This document shows positions 42,304 through 51,157 of a stretch of DNA of 64,000 bases, piece by piece. Both the position numbers and the translations under genes were made by a program. Source of the DNA: Cystobacter ferrugineus (GTDB taxonomy: Bacteria > Myxococcota > Myxococcia > Myxococcales > Myxococcaceae); assembly GCF_001887355.1 (NCBI RefSeq), contig NZ_MPIN01000007.1, positions 22,888 to 86,887 on the forward strand, given 5' to 3'. Positions within the stretch are counted from its first letter, which is position 1, and each line of letters starts with the position of its first letter. The notes under the pieces were generated by a model that made no database searches, was not told the origin of the DNA, and saw only the letters and a program-made list of their open reading frames with translations.

Positions 42304-43197
42304 TCAGTCCATCAACCCACCGAGGTTGAGATCCAACCGGCTGCGCACGAGGCCGAGGAGGCTCTCCAGCTCGTGGCCCTCGAGCTTCAACCGGGCCGCC
42401 AGCTCGTGGCGGGTGAGCCGCAGCAGCCGCTCGCGGGCCTGGGCCACGTGGCGCGCGACGCTGGAGCGCGACTCGCCATACATCGTCGCGAGCCGGTCCA
42501 TGGTGAGGCCATGCAGGTGGTGCATGCGCAGCAGGGCGCGCTCGCGCTCGGGCAGGGCCACCAGCGCGGCACGCAGCGCGGAGGAGAGCGCCTCGGAGGA
42601 ATCGGCGCGCAGCACCTCGCGCTCCGGATCGTCCGGGGCCAGCAACTGCTCGAGCGCCTCGGGGGGCTCGGAGAAGAGCTCCTGGCGTCCATTCTGGTTG
42701 GACATCGCGCTCACCATGCGCGCGGCGACGATGCGCACCCAGGCGCGCAGGGGGCCCCGGCCCGCGTAGTCGGCGATGCGCGGAGGCGCTCCCCCCACCC
42801 CCAGCAGCAGCCGCTGGCGCAACATCTGGAGCAGCTCGTCCAGGGTGGCGGACGGCAGCGGGCCGAGGCGCGCGGGCACCTTGCGCAGCACGTGCTGCTC
42901 GAAGGCGAGCAGGGCCTGGGGTTCACCCTCGGCACAAGCACACGCCAGATAGAGGTCGGCCGCGTGGAGTTGTCGCAGCGCGTCCTCGGGAGCCCCCGGG
43001 TCGGGCAGGTGCCGGGCGAGGTGGCGCAGGAAGGACTCCGGTGCGAGCTTCACCGTGGGCCAGGCTCCTTCTCCCGCGGCGAGATGTCCCGCGAGCAGCG
43101 CCTCCAGCCCGGGCCACTCCCGGAGCCAGTCACGGCGATCCTCGGGGGCTCGCGCCAGCAGCATCCGCGTGAAGGGAGCGTCCTCTCCGCTCGTCAT
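42304..43197 (-). CDS. RNA polymerase sigma factor, Myxococcales sigma-70 family 1 (TIGR03001-like)
   Basis: 297 aa. A divergent N-terminal half (about 1-115) is followed by sigma region 2 (DLYLACACAEGEPQALLAFE, then YAGRGPLRAWVRIVAARMV) and region 4 with the HTH (ALLRMHHLHGLTMDRLATMY, GESRSSVARHVAQARERLLR). This matches the group-specific ECF-like family described only in Myxococcales. Its ATG overlaps the upstream kinase stop (ATGA), so the two are co-translated. The kinase carries an anti-sigma-type zinc motif, pointing to direct control of this sigma factor. Confidence 0.8.
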   Translation of the reverse strand: MTSGEDAPFTRMLLARAPEDRRDWLREWPGLEALLAGHLAAGEGAWPTVKLAPESFLRHLARHLPDPGAPEDALRQLHAADLYLACACAEGEPQALLAFEQHVLRKVPARLGPLPSATLDELLQMLRQRLLLGVGGAPPRIADYAGRGPLRAWVRIVAARMVSAMSNQNGRQELFSEPPEALEQLLAPDDPEREVLRADSSEALSSALRAALVALPERERALLRMHHLHGLTMDRLATMYGESRSSVARHVAQARERLLRLTRHELAARLKLEGHELESLLGLVRSRLDLNLGGLMD

Positions 43198-46100
43198 GGG
43201 GAGCCCCCTCTCTCGGCCAGCAGGGGGCGCCGGGTCCTCCATTCCATCAGCGCGCGGTGCTCCACGCGGGCGCGCGTCCCCAGTGCCGCCATCTGGCTCC
43301 GAGCCTCCTCCACCAGGGCGGCCACGCGTGTCCTCTGTCCGGGTGTGCCGTGCTCGAGCGCTCGGGCCAGGAGGAAGCAAGCCCAGGCCGCGTCCAGCTT
43401 GTCTCCGGGGGCTCGCTCGTGGATGCGCCGGGCGCGCTCGAGCAGCGGCACCGCCCGCTCGGGGGCCCCGAGCTCCAGGTGGGCCTCGCCGAGACAGGCC
43501 AGGTCCAACGCCACGTCCGGGCTCTCCGCCCCCTGCGCCTGCTCGTCGAGCTCGAGGGCGCGCTGGCAGCGCGTGAGGCCCTCCCGGGGGACTCCCGAGC
43601 GCAGGTTCACTAGGCCCAGCTCGCGCATCACGCCCGTGAGCACCGCGCTGTCCGGGCCGTTCTCCTTCTCCAGCAGCCGCAGGGCGCGCGAGAGGTGCTC
43701 GCGGGCCTGGGCGGGGCGGCCCGCGCGCAGGTGGACGAGGGCGAGGGTGCGCAGCGGCAGCTCGGCGCGGGGGGTGTCCGGTCCCAGGCTTCGTTGAATG
43801 CGCTCGAGCGCTTGCCGGGCGTAGCCGAGCGCCTCGTCGGGCTTCTGCTCGTCGTAGGCCACCATTCCCAGCCCGCCGAGCGCGGTGATGGTGTTGGGAT
43901 GGCCGGGGCCCTTGCTGCGCTCGAAGATGGCGAGCGCGCGCGTGAAGTACCGCCGGGACTCCTCCAGCCGGCCCTCGTACCGCAGCAGGACGGCCAGGTT
44001 GTTGATCGGCGCGGCGAGGCTCGGATGATCCGGGGAGCGCGCCGCCTCCAGCAGGGACAGGGCGCGGCGGAAGGTGGCGAGCGCCTCCTCGGGCCGGCCC
44101 TGCTGCTGCAACTGGGTGGCGATGTTGTTGAGGTTGAGCGCGAGCGTGGGGTGATCCGGTCCCCACATCCGCTCGCGCAGCTCCTGGGCCTGGCGGAAGA
44201 GCGCCAGGGCTTCCGCGCCGCGCATCTGCCGCGAGCGCACCCGCCCCAGTCCGGCCAGCAGGTACGAGGTGCGCAGGCTCTCCGGGCCCAGGGTCCGGCG
44301 CGACAGCTCCAGCCCCTGGGAGAACTCCGCGTCCGCCTCGTCCAGCTTGCCCTGCACCAGCAGGAGCCCGCCCATGCGCAGGTTCAGGTCCGTGGCGAGT
44401 GCCGGGACGCGCTCGCGCCCCAGCCGCTCCACGGCGGCCCGGGCGTGGTGGACGATGCGGTTGGCCTCGTCCATGCGCGCCATCTGATCCCCCACCACCC
44501 ACAGCAGGAGGATCCACGCGCGCGCCACCATCTCGTCGTCGCGCCCGGCCTCGGCGGCCCACACGGCACGGTAGAGGAGCTCCTCGGCCTCCTTGGTCTT
44601 GCCGAGCAGGCCTTGCAGTTGCCCGTGCTGGATGAGCACCTCGGCCTCCAGCGGGCGGAAGTCGAGCCCCTCGATCTGCTTCAAGAGCGCGGTGGTGACC
44701 TCGAGGCCGGAGGCGTGGTTGCCGATGTCCAGGCGGGCGCGGGCCTCGGCGAGCCGGCGGCGCGCGGCGTCCACCTGGGGGCGCAGGGCGTCGGGAGGTT
44801 GGGGCCGGGTGGCCACCTGGGGGACTTCCATGCACCCGGCGAGTCCCTCGAGCGAGGCCACCATCTGGGGCGCGTTCTGCACCGTCTGGGCGTCCGCCTT
44901 CTCCAGCACGCCGGTGACGGCGGCGAAGTGCCACAGCCGGGTGTCGAGGCAGGCCGTCTTCAGCCACGCGGTGTGTTCATCTTCCTGGCTCGTCGCCAGA
45001 CAGGACTCGGCGCGCAGCGTGTGCCAGGTGGTGGCGTGGGCATCCAGCACGCGGGAGACGGTCTCCCAGGCGGCGGCGGCGTAGGGCTTGCCGGTGGCGA
45101 GGAAGGCCTGGTGCACGCGCTCGCGCCGCTCGGGGCTCCAGGCGGCGGCGAGCTTCTCCGTCTCCTGCTCGCAGCGCACCTCGCGCCGGTGGGCCGCCAC
45201 GTAGCCCAGGGACACGCCCAGCAGGCTGGCGGCGACGGCGGAGGCGGCCACCCAGGTGCGCACCCGCGAGGTGGCGGGGGTGAGCTGGGCCAGCAGCGCT
45301 TCCATGGAGGGGTGGCGCTGGCCGGGCGAGGCCCGCAGGCCCTGTCGCACCGCGCGCCGCACCCGGGCGGGCACCTTCGACTCGCCGCCGGGCGGACGGA
45401 GCCGCTCCTCGTGCATGGCCTGGTGCAGCTCCTCGAGTGTCTTGCCCTCGAAGGGCCGCGCGCCGTGGAGCGCCTCGTGGAGCGCCACGCAGAAGCTGAA
45501 CTGGTCCGACAGCGCGTCCGCGCTCTGTCCGGCGAACTGCTCGGGAGCCATGTAGGCCGGCGTGCCCAGCAGCGCGCCCGTCCGGGTGAGCGGAGAGCGG
45601 ACGTCGCCGGGCCCCCGGGAGGAGGACAGGGGGCCGGAGTCCTCCTCGGGCGTGTGTTCCCGATCCGAGCTGCGCGCCAGCCCGAAGTCCGTCACCCGCA
45701 CGCGGCCGTCCCGGCCCACGAGGACGTTGGCGGGTTTGAAGTCGCGATGGACCAGGCCCGCCGCGTGTGCCGCCGCCAGCCCCCGCCCCGCGTCGACGAA
45801 GACGCGCAGCACCTCGGCCCAGGGGCGCGGCTGCTTCAGCCAGTCCGCCAGCGTGCAGCCCTCCACCAGCTCCATGGCCAGGAAGACCACCTGGTCACAC
45901 ACGCCCACGTCGTGCACGGCGACGACGTGCGGGTGGGACAGCCGGGCCAGCGCCTGGGCCTCGCGCAGCAGCCGCTGCCGCAGCTCCTCCACGTGCCGGC
46001 CCTCCGAGCGCAGCAGCTTGAGCGCCACCTGCCGCTCCAGCTCGGGATCGTGCGCCGCGTACACCTCGCCCATGGAGCCCCGGCCGATGCGCCTGAGCAC

Positions 46101-46316
46101 CACGTAGCGCGCGAGCCGGGCTCCCGGGGCCAGGGGGGTGTCCGTTTCCTCCTCCGGCGCACCCGGAGAAGAGCTGGCCCCCAACGCCACCTGACGCTGG
46201 CACTCCTCGCATCCGTCCACGTGCGCGCGCACCCGTGTCCGGTCTTCCTCCGCGAGCATCCCCGCGAGGAAGTCACTCAGCGTCGTCTCGTCCGGACACG
46301 TCGGAGGGGTAGTCAC
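43194..46316 (-). CDS. Zinc-finger/Ser-Thr kinase/TPR protein linked to a sigma factor
   Basis: 1040 aa. Residues 1-50 contain HVDGCEEC, an HxxxCxxC motif as in zinc-binding anti-sigma factors. The kinase domain follows (GRGSMGEVYAAHD, ALKLLR, HRDFKPANVLV, DFGLAR, GTPAYMAPEQF), then a membrane helix near residue 355 (VAASAVAASLLGVSLGYVA) and about 600 residues of TPR (for example RPEEALATFRRALSLLEAAR). It starts with GTG at 46316 behind AGGAGG. Its stop overlaps the sigma-factor ATG. A cytoplasmic ZAS-like finger plus kinase plus sensory TPR domain fits a regulator that binds and phosphorylates the partner sigma factor. Confidence 0.85.
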   Translation of the reverse strand: MTTPPTCPDETTLSDFLAGMLAEEDRTRVRAHVDGCEECQRQVALGASSSPGAPEEETDTPLAPGARLARYVVLRRIGRGSMGEVYAAHDPELERQVALKLLRSEGRHVEELRQRLLREAQALARLSHPHVVAVHDVGVCDQVVFLAMELVEGCTLADWLKQPRPWAEVLRVFVDAGRGLAAAHAAGLVHRDFKPANVLVGRDGRVRVTDFGLARSSDREHTPEEDSGPLSSSRGPGDVRSPLTRTGALLGTPAYMAPEQFAGQSADALSDQFSFCVALHEALHGARPFEGKTLEELHQAMHEERLRPPGGESKVPARVRRAVRQGLRASPGQRHPSMEALLAQLTPATSRVRTWVAASAVAASLLGVSLGYVAAHRREVRCEQETEKLAAAWSPERRERVHQAFLATGKPYAAAAWETVSRVLDAHATTWHTLRAESCLATSQEDEHTAWLKTACLDTRLWHFAAVTGVLEKADAQTVQNAPQMVASLEGLAGCMEVPQVATRPQPPDALRPQVDAARRRLAEARARLDIGNHASGLEVTTALLKQIEGLDFRPLEAEVLIQHGQLQGLLGKTKEAEELLYRAVWAAEAGRDDEMVARAWILLLWVVGDQMARMDEANRIVHHARAAVERLGRERVPALATDLNLRMGGLLLVQGKLDEADAEFSQGLELSRRTLGPESLRTSYLLAGLGRVRSRQMRGAEALALFRQAQELRERMWGPDHPTLALNLNNIATQLQQQGRPEEALATFRRALSLLEAARSPDHPSLAAPINNLAVLLRYEGRLEESRRYFTRALAIFERSKGPGHPNTITALGGLGMVAYDEQKPDEALGYARQALERIQRSLGPDTPRAELPLRTLALVHLRAGRPAQAREHLSRALRLLEKENGPDSAVLTGVMRELGLVNLRSGVPREGLTRCQRALELDEQAQGAESPDVALDLACLGEAHLELGAPERAVPLLERARRIHERAPGDKLDAAWACFLLARALEHGTPGQRTRVAALVEEARSQMAALGTRARVEHRALMEWRTRRPLLAERGGSP

Positions 46317-46336
46317 GTCCTCCTAGGAGTACAACT

Positions 46337-46355
46337 TTTCCCGGTTCCTGGGAAA
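46337..46355 (-). terminator. Hairpin after the M23-like gene
   Basis: TTTCCC (46337-46342) and GGGAAA (46350-46355) with a 7-base loop lie 17 bases after the M23-like stop codon and before the kinase start region. Confidence 0.45.
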
Positions 46356-46371
46356 TCTCCCCGCGGGGTTG

Positions 46372-46896
46372 CTAGCCGACGGTGCCGACGACCTCGTCGC
46401 GGTCCAGGTACTCGCCCTTGACCGTGCCCGAGTACCAGGAGGTGCTGTTGGTGCCACTCTTGTCGTACTGCATGTGGGTGTGGGGACCGGTGACGTTGCC
46501 CGTGCCGCCCTCGTCGCCAATCTGGCAGCGGTCGCACGTCTTGTCCTTGGAGGTGGTGGACACGTAGAGGAAGTGCCACTGGCGGAACGTGTAGCCGTTG
46601 GCGAAGGTGTGCTTCACCTCGTTCTGGTTGCCGCTGCCGTTGCCGTAGCAGACCTTGGCGGTGGTGCGGATGGTGACGTTCCAGTAGAGCGAGGCCTTCA
46701 CCGCCGTCTCCACGCCCCAGTAGCCGCAGGCGTTGGGGCTGGAGAGGTCCACCGCGCCGTGGAAGGAGCCGCTCGAGTAATAGGTGGTGGCCGTCACGGT
46801 GCCCGGGAAGGGCGCGCCCACGGTGTACGCGGTCGCGGCCGTGGGCAGCAGGGCCAGGGTCATCAGGGAGGCCAGGGTCGTCTTCAGGTTGCGCAT
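46372..46896 (-). CDS. Small secreted M23-like metallopeptidase fold protein
   Basis: 174 aa with a clear signal peptide (MRNLKTTLASLMTLALLPTA, ATA). The mature part has HGAVDLSSPNACGYWG, where M23 peptidases have H...D metal ligands, and GPHTHMQYD, matching the HxH motif. Two Cys pairs (NACGYWG and KVCYG; KTCDRC) suggest disulfides. The domain is small, but similar short M23-like proteins are common in Archangium-type genomes. It may cut cell-wall cross-bridges, of prey or self. It is transcribed separately, with its own terminator. Confidence 0.65.
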   Translation of the reverse strand: MRNLKTTLASLMTLALLPTAATAYTVGAPFPGTVTATTYYSSGSFHGAVDLSSPNACGYWGVETAVKASLYWNVTIRTTAKVCYGNGSGNQNEVKHTFANGYTFRQWHFLYVSTTSKDKTCDRCQIGDEGGTGNVTGPHTHMQYDKSGTNSTSWYSGTVKGEYLDRDEVVGTVG

Positions 46897-46945
46897 CGGG
46901 GTTCCTCTCGGGCCGGGTCGTCGGCCCCGGGGGGGAAGGTGCTGC

Positions 46946-47983
46946 TCATCGAGCCTGGGATTGCTGCTGCTTCGCCCGCAGGATCAGGCTCCACTCCTGG
47001 AGGTTCTGGTTGAGCACGCGCGTCCACGCGTCGATCTCCGGCGCCAGGCTCGGATCCACGTCGCGCAGGCGTTGCAGCTCGGGCACCGCGCTGGAGAAGC
47101 CGAGCCGGGCGATGCCCGCGAGCATGGCCTTGCGCGCCCGAGGGTCCGTTTCGGCGCGGTACTGGGCGCTGAGTGCCTGGCGCGCGCTGGCCATCTCCGC
47201 CGCGGGCACGCCGCCGAGCGCGGTGCTCGCCGCCGCGCGCACCTCCGCGGAGTCGCTGCCCAGCAGTCGCTCGAGCGTGCGCGCCGAGCCGGCGCTCACC
47301 TCGCCCGTCATGAGGTCGCCGAGGATGCGCGCCGTCACCTTGGGGTCCGACGAGGCCGCCGCCGCCGCCACCGCGGTGTCCGCCGCCCCGGCATGGCGCC
47401 CGCCGTACACCTCCCGGTTGTCCGTGATGAGGTTGGTGGCGGCCTCCTGACGCACCTCGGGGGAGGGGTCGCGCACCAGGCGCTCGTACATGTCGCCCGT
47501 GCGCTCCAGCGCGCCCGTCTGCCGCATGGCCCGGACGGTGGCGGCGCGGATGGCCGGGTCCCGGTCTCCCAGGGCCCGCTGTGCCACCTGCTCCAGCGAC
47601 GAGTCCTCCAGGCCGCGCTCGGTGCGCGCGACGAGCGCGGCCGCCAGGTGCTCGACCATGGCCGGGTCGTACTCGCGCTCGAAGGCCGCGCGCAGCTCCT
47701 CCAAGGGCAGCGTGGCGGCGGACTCGCGCAGGAGCGTGCGCAGGTAGCGCTTGTAGGCCTCGGACTTCGAGCCGAGCCCGCGGCGGATTTGATCCATCAG
47801 GCCTTCCACCGAGCACGTCTCGCCCCGGAGCGTGGGGGGCTCGGCCGGGAGGGGGGTCGTCGACGCCGACGTCCGTGCGGACGCGGGCGCCGGGGCGAGC
47901 AGGCCCAGGGTGAGCACCAGGGCGGACAGGAGGGCGTTGCGAGGGGCGGGGAGCATGGGGTGTTTCCGGGCCTCAGCCGTCAT
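46946..47983 (-). CDS. Exported HEAT-repeat protein
   Basis: 345 aa. A signal peptide or membrane anchor near the start (NALLSALVLTLGLLAPAPAS) precedes HEAT-like helical pairs (DRDPAIRAATVRAMRQTGA, DPSPEVRQEAATNL, DSAEVRAAASTALGGVPAAE, DPRARKAMLAGIARLG). The start at 47983 overlaps the upstream gene's stop by 11 bases; ATG 47956 is an alternative. It is paired with the next HEAT-type gene and probably forms a protein-binding scaffold in the envelope. Function unknown. Confidence 0.7.
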   Translation of the reverse strand: MTAEARKHPMLPAPRNALLSALVLTLGLLAPAPASARTSASTTPLPAEPPTLRGETCSVEGLMDQIRRGLGSKSEAYKRYLRTLLRESAATLPLEELRAAFEREYDPAMVEHLAAALVARTERGLEDSSLEQVAQRALGDRDPAIRAATVRAMRQTGALERTGDMYERLVRDPSPEVRQEAATNLITDNREVYGGRHAGAADTAVAAAAASSDPKVTARILGDLMTGEVSAGSARTLERLLGSDSAEVRAAASTALGGVPAAEMASARQALSAQYRAETDPRARKAMLAGIARLGFSSAVPELQRLRDVDPSLAPEIDAWTRVLNQNLQEWSLILRAKQQQSQAR

Positions 47984-49187
47984 GGTGGTCCAGACAGCCA
48001 TGGGGGTCCTGCGAGGGCAGGCTGAACCAGATGCGCTCGTAGTCGACGATGCCGCTGGCGTAGAGCCGCTCGAAGTCCTGGTAGTCGCCCTGGAAGCGGG
48101 GATCCGCGAGGGCCATGTTCGCCATGACGGGCAGCGCGTCCCTGCCGGCGGCCCTGGCGGAGAAGCGGAAGAGGGCCCAGCGCACGCACAGGTCGCGCTC
48201 GGAGGCGAAGGCCCGGGCGTAGATGTCCAGCACCTGGGCCTTGTCCTGGGCCAGGGACAGGTCGTGTGCCGCCACCTGCCGCACCTCGCCGCTGCCCTCG
48301 GTGGCGAGCACCTGGGCCAGCCGCGAGACGGCGCGCGCGTCGAGCGGGGCGTCGGCGTGCATCTCCATCTCGAGCGCGAGGTAGCGCACCGGCTCGTCCT
48401 GGGACGCGGTGCCGATGGTGAAGAGCTTGTCGAGGTAGGGTTTGACGTTGCCCGTGCGCTCGTAGTCCTCCTTCATCACCCGGCCGATGGCACGCGTGGT
48501 GATCCATCCGGCCTCGCCCGAGGCGACGTCCTGGGCGAAGTGGGTGAGCCGCTCGAGCTGGGCGGGCTCGAGCCGGGGCAGCTTCTGCAGCCCGTCCAGG
48601 AAGCCCGCGCGCCGCCCCAGGTCGAGCTTCTCATCGAGCCCCAGGGACATCAGTTGCTCGACGACGCGGGGCCGGAGCAGGGCCGGCGCGCCGCGGACGC
48701 CCGCCAGGAACAACTTGAACTCGGCGGGAGGGGCCTCGCGCGCCCAGTCGAGCACCTCGAGGGCCCGGTCCTCGTCCTCGCCGATGAGCTCGGCGAGGCG
48801 CTCCTTGAGGTAGGCGAGTACGTGAGGGTCCTTGGCGGCGAGCAGGGGCCCGGACCACTCCCGGAACGTCGCGAGCGTCACCGACTCGTTGAAGTGCTCC
48901 AGATCCCGCCAGCAGGTGGTCTTGGAGAAGCGGGGAGCCTTCTCCTGGGGCTGCTCGGGTCCGCCCTGTCCGGTGGAGTCCGGGGTCGCACGCGCCGTGT
49001 TCTCCGAGGGCATGTCGCGAGTGGGGGTGGGGGCCGTCCCGGACGTGTCGCCCTGCTGCTCGGCGCCTCGGGTGAGCAGCGCCACGGCCGACAGCAGGGC
49101 CACGGCGCCGAGCGCGGCCGCGATAACGCGCCGGGAGGGCGGACTCTCGGGGGAGGACCCGGAGCGAGGGGGAGCGTCAGGAGTCAT
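47973..49187 (-). CDS. Membrane-anchored HEAT-like protein
   Basis: 404 aa. A single N-terminal membrane helix (VIAAALGAVALLSAVALLT) and a Ser/Thr/Pro-rich linker lead into helical repeats (DPHVLAYLKERLAELIGEDE, EGSGEVRQVAAHDLSLAQDK, ASERDLCVRWALFRFSARAA). The repeat pattern resembles that of the following gene, with which it overlaps, so the two form a small operon. No family function known to me. Start chosen at ATG 49187 over a GTG at 49211. Confidence 0.65.
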   Translation of the reverse strand: MTPDAPPRSGSSPESPPSRRVIAAALGAVALLSAVALLTRGAEQQGDTSGTAPTPTRDMPSENTARATPDSTGQGGPEQPQEKAPRFSKTTCWRDLEHFNESVTLATFREWSGPLLAAKDPHVLAYLKERLAELIGEDEDRALEVLDWAREAPPAEFKLFLAGVRGAPALLRPRVVEQLMSLGLDEKLDLGRRAGFLDGLQKLPRLEPAQLERLTHFAQDVASGEAGWITTRAIGRVMKEDYERTGNVKPYLDKLFTIGTASQDEPVRYLALEMEMHADAPLDARAVSRLAQVLATEGSGEVRQVAAHDLSLAQDKAQVLDIYARAFASERDLCVRWALFRFSARAAGRDALPVMANMALADPRFQGDYQDFERLYASGIVDYERIWFSLPSQDPHGCLDHHDG

Positions 49188-49263
49188 GGCGTGCCAGGTG
49201 CGGGGTTGCACTGACTACGAGCGACCGGCCGGAGCGCCATCCCAGCAAACGATTAAAAAATGA

Positions 49264-51120
49264 TTATCCCGTGATTTCCCGTGAACGCAGGGGCAGCTCG
49301 ATGATGAAGGTGGCGCCCTGGCCTGGCCCGGCGCTGTCGCAGCTCAGCCGTCCCTCCATCTCCTGGGCCGCCAGGGCGCTGGCGTGCAGCCCGAAGCCGT
49401 GGCCGTCCTTCTTCGTGGTGAAGCCATGCTCGAACATGCGCTGCATGTGCTCCGGGGCGATGCCCACCCCGTTGTCGCTCACCTCGATGCGCAGCCGCTC
49501 GTCATCGCCCTTGCGCACGCGGAGTGAGAGCCGCTTCGCCTCCCGTCCGCTCTCCAGGAGGGCGTGCCGGGCGTTGGTCAGCAGGTTCACCAGGATCTGC
49601 AGCAGCTTGTGCCGGTCCAACAGCACCTGGGGCAGCTCGTCGTATTCACGCTGGATGTGGATGCCCAGCCGCTCGAAGGACGTCGCGTGCAGGCGCAGCG
49701 CGTCGTCGATGAGCTCCACCACGGAGATGGGCTCCACCTGGCCGCGGGAGCGGGCGTGCTCCTGCTGCAGGGTCACCACGGCCTTGATGTGCTCCATGTT
49801 GCGGATGAGCCGCTGCATCTCCTCATGCATCGTCGCGTGTTCCTGGCTCAGGTGCTGGGTGATGGAGTCGAGGTACTCGGGAAGCTGACGTCCCCTGGCG
49901 TCGCCCGAGAGGAAGGCGGGCAGGTCGTTCACGTGCTCCTTCATCAGGTCCACGGCGCGCGACAGCATGCGCAGCCGTGAGCCGCGCAACTGCTCGCTGA
50001 CGAGCGAGGCCGAGACGTTGACGCTGTTGAGCGCGTTGCCCACGTTGTGCAGCACGCCCGTGGCCATCTCCGCCATGCCGGCCCGGCGCGAGGCCTCCAT
50101 CAGGCCGCGGTGCAGCTCGTCCAGCCGGGCCTCGGCCCGCTTGCGCTCCCGGATGTCGCGTCCGAAGAGCGTCACGCCCACCCCCTGCCCGTGCTCGTCC
50201 AGGATGGGGTTGAGCGACATGTCCATATGCAGGGTTTCGTTGTTGGCCAGGGGATAGGCGACCTCGCGGCGGAAGGGCTGGCCCTGGCGCACCTGGGCCA
50301 GGGTCTTGTGCCAGTTCTCCCGTATCTCGGGCGAGGCGCGCTCGGCCAACGAGTCACCCGGGCGCGGTTCCCGTCCGTAGACGTCGCGGAAGCGCCGCCT
50401 CGCGGCGGAGTTGATGGTGACGATGCGGCCCCGCGCGTCCAGCGAGCACACGATGTCATCGGTGCTCTCCAGGAGGCTGGCCAGCTTGCGCTCGCTGTCG
50501 CGGACCGCGGCGTTCGCCGCATCACGCGCGGAGCTGAACAACGCGCTCAGCGTCCAGGTGAGCAGCAGGACGGTGATGTCGATCAGTCCGTTCACCCAGG
50601 GGTGAAGCTCGGAGAAGAGCGGGTGGTGGGTGCCGAAGCCCGACAGGTAGAGCGGGTGGAGCAGCCCCACGTTGACGCAGAAGATCACGGTGAACAGCAG
50701 TCCCGTGCGCACTCCCACCAGATAGACGGCGAGCGCGGGCAGGAGCGCGATCGCGGCGGGCGCGCTCTCGTGGGGCGAGGTCTCGCCCGGCGTGGTCACG
50801 AGGAAGGTGAGCACCGAGAACGAGGCGGTGAACAGGCTGCACGCCAGCAGCGACGGGAGCCGGGGCGAGAGCCGTCCGCGCATCAACACCAGCAGCGACA
50901 CCCAGCCCGCCGACATCACCAGCCCGAACGGCACGAGCCACTTCGCGGAGGAGAACAGCGGCCCCGCCACCACGTTCACCATGGAGACGAGCAGCAGGAT
51001 GAGCGTGGTGCCCACCAGCACCCGGAAGCGTCCGAGCTCCTCGGGGGGCAGGTGGCGCTGCTCCCGTGTGAGGAACACGTCCAGTCTTCCAAGTATCCAC
51101 GCGTGCCGCCCTTGACTCAT
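49264..51120 (-). CDS. Membrane sensor histidine kinase with PAS domain (HNxGN type)
   Basis: 618 aa. About six membrane helices (residues 30-200) form the sensor, then a PAS domain (LASLLESTDDIVCSLDARGR) and a coiled coil. The phospho-acceptor box is MATGVLHNVGNALNSV, the HNxGN variant common in myxobacteria. The ATPase follows (NLLTNARHALLES, DNGVGI, KKDGHGFGLHASALA). No cognate response regulator is adjacent, so the pathway is orphan by position. It ends 76 bases after the HEAT-protein start. Confidence 0.85.
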   Translation of the reverse strand: MSQGRHAWILGRLDVFLTREQRHLPPEELGRFRVLVGTTLILLLVSMVNVVAGPLFSSAKWLVPFGLVMSAGWVSLLVLMRGRLSPRLPSLLACSLFTASFSVLTFLVTTPGETSPHESAPAAIALLPALAVYLVGVRTGLLFTVIFCVNVGLLHPLYLSGFGTHHPLFSELHPWVNGLIDITVLLLTWTLSALFSSARDAANAAVRDSERKLASLLESTDDIVCSLDARGRIVTINSAARRRFRDVYGREPRPGDSLAERASPEIRENWHKTLAQVRQGQPFRREVAYPLANNETLHMDMSLNPILDEHGQGVGVTLFGRDIRERKRAEARLDELHRGLMEASRRAGMAEMATGVLHNVGNALNSVNVSASLVSEQLRGSRLRMLSRAVDLMKEHVNDLPAFLSGDARGRQLPEYLDSITQHLSQEHATMHEEMQRLIRNMEHIKAVVTLQQEHARSRGQVEPISVVELIDDALRLHATSFERLGIHIQREYDELPQVLLDRHKLLQILVNLLTNARHALLESGREAKRLSLRVRKGDDERLRIEVSDNGVGIAPEHMQRMFEHGFTTKKDGHGFGLHASALAAQEMEGRLSCDSAGPGQGATFIIELPLRSREITG

Positions 51121-51157
51121 GGCCGCGAAGTCTAACGTGGAGTTTGGCTGGAGCGGA

